Positions 27,083-35,778 of a stretch of DNA of 64,000 nt are shown in pieces. The DNA lies in NCBI GenBank assembly GCA_947259585.1, contig CAMYMV010000008.1, positions 1 through 64,000 of the forward strand. Reading direction: 5' to 3'. The notes beneath the pieces are model-generated. The model saw only the letters and a program-made list of their open reading frames with translations, was not told the DNA's origin and did not search any database. The DNA is from an uncultured Gemmatimonadales bacterium. Its GTDB lineage: Bacteria; Gemmatimonadota; Gemmatimonadetes; Palauibacterales; Palauibacteraceae. The first letter of the stretch is position 1. Each line of letters opens with the position of its first letter. The translations under genes were made by a program, and so were the position numbers.

Positions 27083-27636
27083 GATCGGCTCGACGTCTCG
27101 ATGGCCTGATGCCAGCGCTCCCAGGCGAGGACCTCCGACGTGGAACGACGCGGCTCCAGGCTCGCGAAGCCGTCCGGGTATCCCAATGCCAACACTCCGA
27201 CCACCGGAACCGACGCCGGGACCTCGAGGATCGCGTGCAGATCGCTCTCACGGAATCCGGTGACCCAGCTCGAGGCAAGGCCTAGATCCGCGGCTGCGAT
27301 TGCCATGCTCTGCGCGGCCGCCGTCACGTCCATCGGATAGCTGGGGCGGCCCGTCCCGGCGACGTGGGTGTGGAAGCGCGCGCAGCAGACGATGAGAACG
27401 GGAGCCGTCCGGATGTGTGGGTGGTTGAAGGCGCTGCCCGCCAGGCGCTGCCGCGTGAGTGCCTCCTGGACGACCACGAAGCGCCAGGGCTGGTCTTCCT
27501 TGGCCGACGGCGCGTAGCGGCCACAGTCGATGACGCACTCGAGCACGTCGGGCGGGATGAGCCGGTCCGCGAATCTGCTGACCGGCCTGCGATTGCGGGC
27601 CAGGCTCAGAACGCGCGATGCACGGCTCACGACCAC
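27079..27636 (-). CDS. Nitroreductase-family flavoprotein
   Basis: A 185-residue FMN enzyme of the NfsA/NfnB fold. The N-terminus RRPVSRFADRLIPPDVLECVIDCGRYAPSA carries the FMN-phosphate Arg-Arg motif, followed by QPWRFVVVQ. In the centre AAQSMAIAAADLGLASSWVTGF is the signature before the C-terminal VVGVLALGYPDG. Such proteins reduce nitro groups, quinones or act in cofactor remodelling; the substrate cannot be told. The GTG start at 27636 lies 12 bp after the xerD stop. An alternative in-frame GTG is at 27630. Confidence 0.9.
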   Translation of the reverse strand: MVVSRASRVLSLARNRRPVSRFADRLIPPDVLECVIDCGRYAPSAKEDQPWRFVVVQEALTRQRLAGSAFNHPHIRTAPVLIVCCARFHTHVAGTGRPSYPMDVTAAAQSMAIAAADLGLASSWVTGFRESDLHAILEVPASVPVVGVLALGYPDGFASLEPRRSTSEVLAWERWHQAIETSSRS

Positions 27637-27648
27637 TCCGGCGGCGGG

Positions 27649-28563
27649 TCAGCCGCGAGGATGGTAGGCCCGGTGCACATCGCGGAGATACGTGCGGTCG
27701 ACATGCGTGTAGATCTGTGTAGTCGAAATGTCCGAGTGCCCGAGCATCTCCTGGACAGATGCCAGATCGGCTCCGCCCTCGAGGAGGTGCGTGGCGAAAG
27801 TATGCCGCAGGGTGTGCGGCGACACCGGCCGCTCGATTCCCGCCCGATCGACGCAACGCCTGACGATCTGCCATGCGCCCATCCGTCCGAGGGGTCGCCC
27901 GTGTCCGTTCAGGAAGACCGCGCCGCCTCCGTGGCCGCGGTCCAGGCGCGGCCTAAGTTCGCGAAGGTATCGGTCGAGCGCATCCCGCGCACGGTCGCCC
28001 AGCGGGACCAACCGTTCCTTGGCCCCTTTCCCCATCACCTGAACGAAGCCCTCATCCATGTCGACGTTGCGGAGCGTGAGGCTGGTGAGCTCGGACACCC
28101 TGAGCCCGGCCCCGTACAACAGCTCGAGCATGGCGAGATCCCGCATTCCGTATCTGTCGGTTGTAAGGACGGAGGCGAGCAGGCGCTCGACCTCGGCGTA
28201 GCTCAGCGCCTCGGGTAGCGGCCGCCCGGCGCGCGGAGCTTCCAGCCTCTCCGTCGGATCGCTCTCCACGATCCGCTCGGCAAGCAGGTAGGCGAAGTAG
28301 CCGCGCAAAGCGGAGAGCTTTCGAGCGATCGTCGATGGGGCAAGTCCCCGCTCGGCCAGGCTCGCCACGTGCTCGCGCAGCAGCCCGTAGTCCACCTCAC
28401 CCGGAGCCTTCACGCCGTGTACTGCCGCGAATCCGACGAGCTCCCCGCAGTCGGCCATGTAGGCATCGTGCGTGGTCGCGGAGAGCCCGCGCTCGAAGAG
28501 AAGGAAATCGGAAAAACCCTCGAGGTGGAATTCCCTCCGCAGGTCGCTCCGTGTCGAGTTCAC
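27649..28563 (-). CDS. xerD: Tyrosine recombinase XerC/XerD
   Basis: A 304-residue site-specific recombinase that resolves chromosome dimers at dif. The N-terminal SAM-like core-binding domain covers residues 10-105. The catalytic set is complete: R155 in GLRVSELTSL, H250 and R253 in HTLRHTFATHL, H276 in LGHSDIS and the nucleophile Y285 in TTQIYTHV. I cannot separate XerC from XerD by eye. The GTG start at 28563 overlaps the dedA stop by 4 bp and removes a long upstream extension. There are no phage genes nearby, so a housekeeping recombinase is more likely than an integrase. Confidence 0.93.
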   Translation of the reverse strand: MNSTRSDLRREFHLEGFSDFLLFERGLSATTHDAYMADCGELVGFAAVHGVKAPGEVDYGLLREHVASLAERGLAPSTIARKLSALRGYFAYLLAERIVESDPTERLEAPRAGRPLPEALSYAEVERLLASVLTTDRYGMRDLAMLELLYGAGLRVSELTSLTLRNVDMDEGFVQVMGKGAKERLVPLGDRARDALDRYLRELRPRLDRGHGGGAVFLNGHGRPLGRMGAWQIVRRCVDRAGIERPVSPHTLRHTFATHLLEGGADLASVQEMLGHSDISTTQIYTHVDRTYLRDVHRAYHPRG

Positions 28564-29189
28564 GGGGGATCCTGCCGCTCCCGACGACTCATCCACCACA
28601 GGACGCCGAGTCCCGCCAGGAGCACGACGGCCGCGATCACCAGGCCCGCGTTCACGGCTGAAACGGCCGAAACCACCTTGGAGAGGTTGCGCGATGCGAA
28701 CATGCCGGCGAAGAGGAGGACCGCATACCAGAGGGCGGAGGCCAGTGCCAGCGGGATCGCCGTCCTCCAGAAGCCGAGCCTGCTGATGCCGGCGAACGCC
28801 GGTATCAATACACGGAAGACCGGAAAGAAGCGGCTCACGAGGATGGTGACCGCTCCGTATTGTCCATAGAACTCGGAGAGCCGGTCCAGCTGGTGTGGGC
28901 GAAGGAGCCAACGGCCCCACCGGGTCCGGAAGATCGCTCTCCCATACCGCCGACCCATGAAGTAGACGAACATGGCGAGAAGGATGTTGGCCCCCCACGC
29001 CGAGGCGAACACGAGATCGGCTCGCACGACGCCATGATCCGCCAGGACGCCACCCAGCAGGACGATGGTATCGGATGGGATGGGCGGAAAGATGTTCTCC
29101 ACTGCCGTGCCGAGGGCGACCAGGAGGTAGACGGTCTCGACCGGGAAGACGTCCAGAAAGCGAATGAAGCTCTCGAGTTGGGCCGGCAT
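28560..29189 (-). CDS. DedA-family membrane protein
   Basis: A 209-residue polytopic protein with about five hydrophobic segments. It carries the DedA marks ENIFPPIPSDTIVLLGGVLAD near residue 30, the GxxxG-rich WGANILLAMFVYFMGRRYGR, and SRFFPVFRVLIPAFAGISRL with the essential Arg. DedA proteins are undecaprenyl-phosphate flippases or affect proton-motive force. A role in recycling lipid carriers suits a genome region rich in polyprenyl-phosphate glycosyltransferases, though it is not in the same operon. The start is ATG at 29189. Confidence 0.92.
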   Translation of the reverse strand: MPAQLESFIRFLDVFPVETVYLLVALGTAVENIFPPIPSDTIVLLGGVLADHGVVRADLVFASAWGANILLAMFVYFMGRRYGRAIFRTRWGRWLLRPHQLDRLSEFYGQYGAVTILVSRFFPVFRVLIPAFAGISRLGFWRTAIPLALASALWYAVLLFAGMFASRNLSKVVSAVSAVNAGLVIAAVVLLAGLGVLWWMSRRERQDPP

Positions 29190-29218
29190 GTCGGACCTCT
29201 ACCCCGCTCCGCTGCCAG

Positions 29219-29701
29219 TTAGCCGCCGGAGCGGATGCTGGCGTGCAGCGCGTCCAGATCGGAGATCTGATCCAGCAGGGTGATCGCGATCGCCGCGACC
29301 CCGTTACCCGCTTCAAGCCAGGGAGTCGGGTTCATCTCGGACTTCTTCGTCGCCACGTTGGCAGGAGCGATGTGAACCAGCTCCGCCACCCTCTCCCTGA
29401 TCTCGGGCAGGGCCGTTTCCGAGTCCGACACGTCGCCCAGGACGGTGATGTCCAGGTTGACGACCTGGTGGTTGTGGCTCTCGATAAGGCGCACCGCCTC
29501 CCGCAACTCCCTCTCCGCGTTCCCCTCCCCACCTTCAGCGCTGGTCTCGAGGACATTCGGCGCGTCGGCCTCGGACGTTTCCGGCGTTGCGGCATCCAGA
29601 CCAGAGGCGCCGCGAAGCGCTTCAGCGACGGCTCGGTGGATGACGCCGGCGAGCGCACCCGTGGAAGCGTCGCGACGATCGAAGCCCAGCCCGACTCTCA
29701 T
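29219..29701 (-). CDS. IspF-like protein with degenerate active site
   Basis: A 160-residue protein. The frame begins MRVGLGFD like IspF and continues with an IHRAVAEALRGASGL helix, a NLDITVLGDV strand, LPEIRERVAELVHI, and a KKSEMNP plus GNGVAAIAITLL ending, which line up with the IspF fold. But the DVH zinc motif is DRR (Asp8 kept, His10 lost), the HSDGD loop is gone, and the KATT.E and GRGEGIA motifs are changed to KKSE and AGNGVAA. A 25-residue acidic insert (about 35-60) is present. It is probably a non-catalytic IspF relative. It lies 29 bp upstream of dedA and 28 bp after purE. Confidence 0.65.
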   Translation of the reverse strand: MRVGLGFDRRDASTGALAGVIHRAVAEALRGASGLDAATPETSEADAPNVLETSAEGGEGNAERELREAVRLIESHNHQVVNLDITVLGDVSDSETALPEIRERVAELVHIAPANVATKKSEMNPTPWLEAGNGVAAIAITLLDQISDLDALHASIRSGG

Positions 29702-29729
29702 CCGAGAGACTCCGAGGTCAAGGTCGCCG

Positions 29730-30161
29730 CTAGAGCCGGTCGGTCATCCGGAGCATGCGAAGGGCGAGGTGTGCCGCGTTCTTGGCGTTGTCGATCCCGA
29801 CGGCAGCCACGGGCACACCGGGCGGCATCTGCACCGTCGAGAGCAGGGCGTCCAGCCCGCCGAGGCTCCCGGCCGAGATCGGCACGCCGATAACCGGCAA
29901 GTCGGTGTGCGCGGCCACGAAACCCGGCAGGGCGGCCGACAGTCCTGCCCCGCAGATCAACACCGAGCATCCCTCTTCCCGGGCTCCTGACGCCAGCTCC
30001 CTGGTTCGATCCGGTTCCCTATGGGCGCTCGCCACCACGAGCTCCGCCTCGACGCCGGCATCCTGCAACACCTCCAGGGCGCCCAGCATCTTGGGGCGAT
30101 CGGATTCCGAGCCGATGAGAATCAAGACCTTTGGAATGGTCGAGCTGCTCCCTACGTCCAC
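29730..30161 (-). CDS. purE: N5-carboxyaminoimidazole ribonucleotide mutase
   Basis: A 143-residue enzyme of purine synthesis that shifts CO2 from N5-CAIR to CAIR. Motifs LIGSESDRPKM, SAHREPDRT with the catalytic His, GAGLSAALPGFVAAHTDLPVIGVP, and LSTVQMPPGVPVAAVGI are all PurE. Glycine in GxAG is replaced by Leu (GAGLSA), a small variation. It starts with GTG in a 10-bp overlap with the fabF end. purK is not in the window. Length is slightly short but complete. Confidence 0.95.
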   Translation of the reverse strand: MDVGSSSTIPKVLILIGSESDRPKMLGALEVLQDAGVEAELVVASAHREPDRTRELASGAREEGCSVLICGAGLSAALPGFVAAHTDLPVIGVPISAGSLGGLDALLSTVQMPPGVPVAAVGIDNAKNAAHLALRMLRMTDRL

Positions 30162-31396
30162 TTACGGACCACGAGGGTGACGTTGTGCCCTCCGAACCCG
30201 AACGAGTTGGTGATCGCAACCCGCACGTCCCTCTCCACGGGTCCCTGATGGGCGTAGTCCAGATCACACTCCGGGTCGAACTCCTCGAAGTTGATGGTCG
30301 GCGGGATGATCCCGCGTTGGCACACCAGAGCGCTGATGGCTCCTTCGACGGCGCCCGCCGCTCCGAGCGTGTGGCCGGTCATCGACTTCGTCGAGCCGAC
30401 GACGAGATCGTAGGCGTGATCGCCGAATACGTGTTTGAGGGCGGCCGTCTCCGTCGCATCGTTCTGGGGGGTCGAGGTGCCGTGCGCATTGACGTAGTCC
30501 ACTTCGCCGAGGTCGACCTGGGCGTCGGCGAGAGCGCTTCGGATCGCCACCTGAGCGCCTGCTCCCTCCGGGGCCGGTGCGGTCATGTGGTGGGCGTCCG
30601 CGCTCTGGCCGAATCCGACGAGCTCCGCCAGGATGGAGGCGCCGCGCCCGCGGGCGTGTTCGAGCGACTCGAGGACGAGCGTGGCAGCGCCCTCCCCCAG
30701 GACGAAGCCGTCACGGTACTTGTCGAACGGCCGCGATGCCGTAGCGGGGTCGTCGTTGCGAGTCGACAGTGCCTTCATCGCTGCGAAACCGGCCGTACAG
30801 AGCGGCGTAATCGTAGCCTCCGTTCCCCCGGCGATCATCACGTCCGCCTCGCCGGTTCCTATCGACCTGTAGGCCAATCCGAGCGCGTGCGCGCTGGAGG
30901 CACACGCGGAGACGGTCGCGTAGTTGGGCCCACGGGCTCCGTAACGCATCGAGATAAGGCCCGCCGCCATGTCGGCGATGAACATCGGGATGAAGAACGG
31001 CGACACCCGACCGGGCCCTCGATCCAACATTCTGAGGTGTTGGTTCTCCAGGGTCATCAGGCCGCCGATGCCGCTGCCGATGATGACGCCGAATCGCTCC
31101 TTCGGGAGGCCGCTCAGCGCCTCCGGCAGGTCGGCGGCATGCACCGCCTGATCGGCGGTGGCCAGTGAAAACTGGACGAACCGGTCGCTCCGCTTGACTT
31201 CCTTCGGGTCCATGAAGGGCGACGGGTCGAAATCCTTCACCTCACAGGCGAAACGGACGTCTTGATCCGCGGCGTCGAAGAGAGTGATCGGCCCCGCGCC
31301 GCTTCGGCCTTCGATCAGGCCGGACCACGTGGACTCCACGTCGTTCCCCAGCGGCGTGACGAGTCCGAGCCCCGTGACGACAACGCGTCGACGCAC
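30152..31396 (-). CDS. fabF: Beta-ketoacyl-[ACP] synthase II
   Basis: A 414-residue elongation condensing enzyme of fatty-acid synthesis. The nucleophile Cys165 lies in TVSACASSAHALG. The two His residues follow in NAHGTSTPQND and SMTGHTLGAAGAVEG. GFGGHN is the C-terminal motif. It condenses malonyl-ACP with acyl-ACP. It follows acpP after a 51-bp gap. With no FabH-type gene in this cluster, either FabF or an unlinked enzyme has to start chains. Confidence 0.97.
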   Translation of the reverse strand: MRRRVVVTGLGLVTPLGNDVESTWSGLIEGRSGAGPITLFDAADQDVRFACEVKDFDPSPFMDPKEVKRSDRFVQFSLATADQAVHAADLPEALSGLPKERFGVIIGSGIGGLMTLENQHLRMLDRGPGRVSPFFIPMFIADMAAGLISMRYGARGPNYATVSACASSAHALGLAYRSIGTGEADVMIAGGTEATITPLCTAGFAAMKALSTRNDDPATASRPFDKYRDGFVLGEGAATLVLESLEHARGRGASILAELVGFGQSADAHHMTAPAPEGAGAQVAIRSALADAQVDLGEVDYVNAHGTSTPQNDATETAALKHVFGDHAYDLVVGSTKSMTGHTLGAAGAVEGAISALVCQRGIIPPTINFEEFDPECDLDYAHQGPVERDVRVAITNSFGFGGHNVTLVVRKWT

Positions 31397-31447
31397 GGCG
31401 GTTAGCTGCCCACGGCGGGGTTCGACCTCAGGGTGATGGGCATCGGA

Positions 31448-31684
31448 TCAGTCCTGCTTTCCTTCCAGGTACTTGATCGCGTCCCCGACCGTCTGCATCC
31501 GCTCGGCATCCTCATCCGGGATCTCGATCTCGAACTCTTCCTCGAAGGCCATCACGAGCTCGACCGTGTCGAGCGAGTCGGCTCCCAGATCATCGACGAA
31601 AGACGCCTCATCGGTGACTTTCTCGATCTCGACTCCCAGCTCATTGGCGATGATCTCTTTCACCCTCGCATTGATCGCAGACAT
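31448..31684 (-). CDS. acpP: Acyl carrier protein
   Basis: A 78-residue acidic four-helix protein with the phosphopantetheine site Ser37 in [13 protein letters not shown]. It carries growing acyl chains and also supplies acyl groups to PlsX. It is one of the best-conserved genes of the window, with no insertions. It is 64 bp after fabG and 51 bp before fabF. Confidence 0.98.
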   Translation of the reverse strand: MSAINARVKEIIANELGVEIEKVTDEASFVDDLGADSLDTVELVMAFEEEFEIEIPDEDAERMQTVGDAIKYLEGKQD

Positions 31685-31748
31685 TACGTTCGTCCTTTCA
31701 TTGGTGTGTCAGCTCTCTTCGGGCTACCCGCCCGACCTTTGCCATCAT

Positions 31749-32483
31749 CTACATCACCATCCCGCCGTCGACGACGATCACCTGGCCGGTCACGTAAGAG
31801 GCGAGCGGACCCACCAGGAAGCGGACGACACCCGCCACGTCGGCCGGTGTTCCCATGCGGCCGAGAGGTATGTTCTTCGCTATGGCCTCCTTCGTATCCT
31901 CGGCCAAGGCATCGGTCATCTCCGTCTGAATGAAGCCCGGAGCCACCGCGTTGGCGAGCACGTTGCGGCTCGCCAGCTCCTGGGCCACGGACTTCGTGAA
32001 GCCGATAAGTCCAGCTTTGGACGCCGCATAGTTGGCCTGACCGCGATTACCCGTCAAGCCCACGACGCTGGCGATATTGACGATCCGCCCCTCTCTGCGC
32101 TTCATCATTCCACGGGCGACTCGCCGTGTCAGGTAGAACGCCCCGCTCAGGTTCACGTCGAGCACGCGCTCCCAGTCCTCATCCCCGAGTCGCAGGAGGA
32201 GGTTGTCTCGCGTGATCCCGGCGTTGTTCACCAGGATGTCCGGCGATCCCAACTTCGCTTCCACCTCGCCGAGCAAGTCGTCGCACGCGCCCGGATCGCT
32301 GACATTGCAGGCGAAGCCCAGCTCCGGGCCGCCGATCCCGGCCGAGGCCTTCGCGGCCTCGCCTTCGTCAAGGTCCACGATAGCCACCTGAGCTCCGCCC
32401 TCGGTCAGCTCGGCGGCGATCGCGAGACCGATGCCGCGTGCCGCTCCCGTCACGATGGCGATGCGTCCGTCGAGTTCCGGCAT
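31749..32483 (-). CDS. fabG: 3-oxoacyl-[ACP] reductase
   Basis: A 244-residue short-chain dehydrogenase. The nucleotide motif TGAARGIG is at 12-19, NNAG near 86-89, and the catalytic Ser139, Tyr152 and Lys156 (YAASK) are intact. It reduces beta-ketoacyl-ACP with NADPH. The C-terminus VTGQVIVVDGGMVM is typical for FabG. It lies between fabD (24 bp) and acpP (64 bp). Confidence 0.97.
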   Translation of the reverse strand: MPELDGRIAIVTGAARGIGLAIAAELTEGGAQVAIVDLDEGEAAKASAGIGGPELGFACNVSDPGACDDLLGEVEAKLGSPDILVNNAGITRDNLLLRLGDEDWERVLDVNLSGAFYLTRRVARGMMKRREGRIVNIASVVGLTGNRGQANYAASKAGLIGFTKSVAQELASRNVLANAVAPGFIQTEMTDALAEDTKEAIAKNIPLGRMGTPADVAGVVRFLVGPLASYVTGQVIVVDGGMVM

Positions 32484-32507
32484 GCGTCGTTCTCCTTTTT
32501 CTGGTCC

Positions 32508-33440
32508 CTACTCGGCCGCCAGAGCGTGGAGCGCCTCGAGGTCTCCGACGGCCCGTCCCTGCATACCTCTGTCGATCCGGCGAAGGAGGCCGGTCAGCAC
32601 CGAGCCGGGACCGATCTCCATGAAGCTCGAGATGCCCAGTCGACCGATTCGCAGGATCCCATCCGACCAGCGGACGGCTCCGGTCAGTTGGGACACGAGC
32701 AGCTCGCGCGCGCGGGGACCGGTCTCCACCGGCTCAGCCGACACGTTGGCCACCACCGGAAAGGCGGGATCGGCAATCTCCGTTTCGGCGAGCATCGCCT
32801 CCAGCTCCTGCCTGGCGCTCTCCATCAGAGGTGAGTGAAAAGCACCGCTGACGTTTAACGGGATGACGCGTCGAGCGCCGGCTTCACGCAGCGCCTCGCC
32901 GGCGGTCCCGACAGCCTCGACTTCACCGCTGATGACCACCTGGCCTGGGGCGTTGTAGTTGGCCGGGACCACGGTCCCGGCCGTCTCTCGACACACATCG
33001 GCCACGAGCTCCGCGTCCAGGCCCATCACGGCGGACATCGTGCCCGGCCGCTCCCGCCCCGCCTCGGCCATCAGCTCTCCACGGCGGCGTACGATGCGCA
33101 GCGCATCCTCGAACGAGATCGCATCGGCGATGAGATACGCGGAGAACTCGCCCAGCGAGTGTCCCGCCGCTATTGCCGCTCCCTGGCGCGACTTCTCCGG
33201 CAGAGCTCGCCAGATCGCGTAGCTGTGCACGAGGATGGCGGGCTGCGCGTTCTCCGTGCGCCGTAGCCGGTCATCCGGCCCCTCCCGGCAGATCTCGCTC
33301 AGGGGCAGGTCCAACAGCTCATCGGCTCGTTCGTAGATGCGCCGTACATCGGACAGGCCCTCGACCAGATCCGATCCCATGCCCACGTACTGCGAGCCCT
33401 GCCCGGGAAGCAGGAAGGCATTCCCGACCCGGCCGCTCAT
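32508..33440 (-). CDS. fabD: Malonyl-CoA:ACP transacylase
   Basis: A 310-residue enzyme that moves malonyl from CoA to ACP. The N-terminal LLPGQGSQYVGMG is the family start. Ser95 is the nucleophile in GHSLGEFSAY. The His in VSGAFHSPLM near 200 completes the dyad. The ATG at 33440 is chosen because the family motif begins ten residues later; the frame is open for 59 codons upstream over plsX. It follows plsX by only 4 bp, with no fabH between them, although plsX-fabH-fabD is the usual order. Confidence 0.96.
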   Translation of the reverse strand: MSGRVGNAFLLPGQGSQYVGMGSDLVEGLSDVRRIYERADELLDLPLSEICREGPDDRLRRTENAQPAILVHSYAIWRALPEKSRQGAAIAAGHSLGEFSAYLIADAISFEDALRIVRRRGELMAEAGRERPGTMSAVMGLDAELVADVCRETAGTVVPANYNAPGQVVISGEVEAVGTAGEALREAGARRVIPLNVSGAFHSPLMESARQELEAMLAETEIADPAFPVVANVSAEPVETGPRARELLVSQLTGAVRWSDGILRIGRLGISSFMEIGPGSVLTGLLRRIDRGMQGRAVGDLEALHALAAE

Positions 33441-33444
33441 CAGG

Positions 33445-34452
33445 TCAACCGCCGCCAGGGCCGTCGAGCGCGGCAGCCATGTCCGCGACCATTCCGGACT
33501 CGACGCTCTGAACGGCCACTCTAATCGCGTTCTTGATCGCCCTCGGCGGCGAGCCGCCGTGACAGATGATCGAAACGCCCTGCACCCCCAGGAGCGGTGC
33601 TCCTCCGTACTCCGCATAGTCGAGCACGCGCACGACCTGGCCGACCCTTCCTCCCCGCCGGAAGCGCCGGGTCGGCCGCTGCAGCAGCCCGACGACGAAG
33701 GCAGCGATCGATTCGTAGAATTTGAGGAGCACGTTCCCCGCGAAACCGTCGCTCACGAGCACGTCGCAGGCCCCCTCGATGATGCGGTGACCCTCCACGT
33801 TCCCCACGAACTCGATCTCGGGGTCCTGCTCCAGCAGCGAGTACGCTACAGCGACCGCCTCACCTCCCTTCTCTGCTTCCTCTCCCACGTTCAGCAGGCC
33901 GACTCGCGGGCGCTCGAGCCCTCGTAGGTCGCGCACATAGACCGAGCCGAGGCGAGCGAACTGATGAAGGAGGTGACCCTTGGTGTCCACGTTGGCGCCG
34001 ACGTCGAGCACCAGCGTCGGTCCGGAGATCGTGGGAAACATCGCCCCCACTGCGGGCCGATCGACTCCCGGCAGCGCTCCCAACTCGAGTACGGAAGCCG
34101 CCATCACGGCGCCCGTGGATCCTGCCGATATGAACGCGTCGGCCATCCCCGAGCGAACCATTTGAAGACCGACGACGATCGAGCTGTCCCGCTTGCGCCG
34201 GACGGCGAGTGCGGGCGGCTCCTCCATCTGGATCGTCTCGGTGGCCGCGACGACCTCGATCCGTGGTCGGGCGGCGGCCGGCAGGACGGCCTCTATCCGC
34301 CCCGGCTCGCCGACGAGCGCGATGCGGATCCGCTCGGGTAGCTCGGAAAGCGCCGCGAGGGCTCCCGCCACCGGCACTTCGGGTGCCTTGTCTCCTCCCA
34401 TCGCGTCGACCGCGATGGTGAGACGGATTCCAGGGCCGGTTCCTGCCGCCAC
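33445..34452 (-). CDS. plsX: Phosphate acyltransferase PlsX
   Basis: An enzyme converting acyl-ACP to acyl-phosphate, the acyl donor of PlsY. The start AVDAMGGDKAPE, then GASGAVMAAS-like SAGSTGAVMAAS, LVLDVGANVDTK, and VSDGFAGNVLLK are PlsX signatures. I favour the GTG at 34452 (335 residues, normal length). An upstream in-frame GTG at 34542 would add 30 residues and overlap rpmF by 47 bp. It lies 43 bp after rpmF, the usual partner. Confidence 0.94.
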   Translation of the reverse strand: MAAGTGPGIRLTIAVDAMGGDKAPEVPVAGALAALSELPERIRIALVGEPGRIEAVLPAAARPRIEVVAATETIQMEEPPALAVRRKRDSSIVVGLQMVRSGMADAFISAGSTGAVMAASVLELGALPGVDRPAVGAMFPTISGPTLVLDVGANVDTKGHLLHQFARLGSVYVRDLRGLERPRVGLLNVGEEAEKGGEAVAVAYSLLEQDPEIEFVGNVEGHRIIEGACDVLVSDGFAGNVLLKFYESIAAFVVGLLQRPTRRFRRGGRVGQVVRVLDYAEYGGAPLLGVQGVSIICHGGSPPRAIKNAIRVAVQSVESGMVADMAAALDGPGGG

Positions 34453-34495
34453 GGGGGCGGCGTGATCGCGAGTCGCGGATCCCCCCGACCGGTGG

Positions 34496-34678
34496 TCAGA
34501 ACTCTTCGACGGCGACGACTTCGCGATCGTCGTAGTGTCCACAGCTCGGGCAGACGCGATGCGGTCGACGAGGGTCTCCGCACCGGGGGCACTCCTGGAT
34601 CGCCGTGGCGGCAGCCTTGTCGTGCGTACGACGCTTGCGCTTCCTCTGCTTGGACGTACGTCTCTTGGGTACGGCCAT
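34496..34678 (-). CDS. rpmF: 50S ribosomal protein L32
   Basis: A 60-residue basic protein with the L32 N-terminus [17 protein letters not shown]. It carries four Cys as two CxxC pairs (CPRCG, CPSCG), so it is the zinc-binding form (C+ type). It is part of the 50S subunit near the exit tunnel. The yceD-rpmF-plsX order is classical and links ribosome and lipid synthesis. Confidence 0.98.
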   Translation of the reverse strand: MAVPKRRTSKQRKRKRRTHDKAAATAIQECPRCGDPRRPHRVCPSCGHYDDREVVAVEEF

Positions 34679-34755
34679 CCTCTATCCTCCTGAAAAACGC
34701 GTTTCGAGTTGTCGGGCGTATCGTTGTCAGCCGGCCTGAATGGACAATCGGCGGC

Positions 34756-35265
34756 TCAGACGCGCAACTTCCGCAGCGTCTCCCATCTCGGGTCCGGTTC
34801 CGATGACCCGCACTCGCAGGTCGCCTCGTTGAGGTTGATGCCACAGCTGGGGCAAAGGCCCCGACACTCCGCCCGGCACTCCGGAAAGTCGGGCAGGGCT
34901 AGCAAGAGCTCCTCCCTGACAATGGGCCCGATGTCGACGACGTCGCCATCCGGCTGAAGCGCGAAGACTCCTTCGTCCTCCGCACCGGGCTCGAGACCCG
35001 GCTCAAGCCTGAACTCCAGTGGAACGACGAGACCCTCCTCGTACTCGGCGAGGCAGCGCCTGCACGTGAGCCGGACGTGAGCGTCGAGCTCGCCGCGCAC
35101 GTGGATCCCTCCGCTCGCGCCGGCCTGCGCCACGAAGGAGACCGTGGGCGGCTCGACGAACGCGACCTCGTCCCCGGTCACGAGGCCGGCCGCCGGCAGG
35201 CGCTCGGACCGCTCTATCGCGGCTTCCGCGATCCTGCGCAGCTCGATGGTGAGGATGTCCGGCAT
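34756..35265 (-). CDS. yceD: YceD/DUF177 family protein
   Basis: A 169-residue protein normally encoded next to rpmF and linked to 23S rRNA metabolism or accumulation. It has the family CRRCL motif near residue 70 (LTCRRCLAEYEEGLVVPLEF). The C-terminal CRGLCPSCGINLNEATCECG forms a zinc ribbon. The ATG at 35265 has GAGCGAG just upstream as a Shine-Dalgarno. A GTG at 35277 in the same frame would add four residues and lie 7 bp after ndk. Confidence 0.92.
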   Translation of the reverse strand: MPDILTIELRRIAEAAIERSERLPAAGLVTGDEVAFVEPPTVSFVAQAGASGGIHVRGELDAHVRLTCRRCLAEYEEGLVVPLEFRLEPGLEPGAEDEGVFALQPDGDVVDIGPIVREELLLALPDFPECRAECRGLCPSCGINLNEATCECGSSEPDPRWETLRKLRV

Positions 35266-35284
35266 CTGCTCGCTCACAACGCTT

Positions 35285-35704
35285 TCAGGCCAGGTCGACC
35301 CCCGCAAAGAAAAACGCGACCTCCACCCTGGCGTTGTCGGGTGAGTCGGACGCGTGAATCGCGTTTCGCTCTTTGCTTTCCGCGTACAGGGCGCGGACGG
35401 TGCCCGGATCGGCCTCCGCAGGGTCGGTGGCACCAATCACCTCTCTCAGCCGAGTGACGGCGCCTTCCCTCTCCAACACCATCGCCAGCACCGGGCCCGA
35501 AGTCATGAAGTCTACCAGGGACGTGAAAAAAGGTTTCCCGCGGTGGACGTCGTAGAACGTCTCGGCGCCCGCCCGGCTCAGGTGAACCACCCGGGCAGCG
35601 AGTACCCCGAAACCCGCCGATTCGAGATGGTCGATGATCTTGCCCGTCTTGCCGCCGCCAAACGCGTCCGGCTTGATGATCGCGAGAGTTCTGATATCGT
35701 TCAT
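35285..35704 (-). CDS. ndk: Nucleoside diphosphate kinase
   Basis: A 139-residue enzyme that balances NTP pools by phosphotransfer. Lys11 in IIKPDAF and the phospho-acceptor His117 in NAIHASDS are in place (usual GSD here is ASD). KPFFTSLVDFMTSGPVLAMVLE is the Kpn-loop region. It precedes yceD-rpmF-plsX, so it is probably the first gene of that run. A -10-like TAAAAT lies 31 bp upstream. Confidence 0.96.
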   Translation of the reverse strand: MNDIRTLAIIKPDAFGGGKTGKIIDHLESAGFGVLAARVVHLSRAGAETFYDVHRGKPFFTSLVDFMTSGPVLAMVLEREGAVTRLREVIGATDPAEADPGTVRALYAESKERNAIHASDSPDNARVEVAFFFAGVDLA

Positions 35705-35734
35705 GGCCTCGTTCCGGTTGGTCGTCTGTGGTTG

Positions 35735-35740
35735 ATTTTA
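35735..35740 (-). promoter_or_regulatory. Candidate -10 element upstream of ndk
   Basis: TAAAAT on the minus strand matches the -10 consensus in 5 of 6 bases and stands out in G+C-rich DNA. No good -35 is found at the proper distance. The element lies in the 74-bp gap after the PTS-IIA/CBS gene, so ndk and the fab run may have their own start site. Confidence 0.3.
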
Positions 35741-35778
35741 TCGACGGTCTGCGATCTGCGATCCGGGCTCGACAGCCC

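Noticed and set aside
27649..28563. Phage or integron integrase
   Set aside because: No phage, attachment-site or cassette signals nearby; normal Xer length and residues fit chromosome-dimer resolution.
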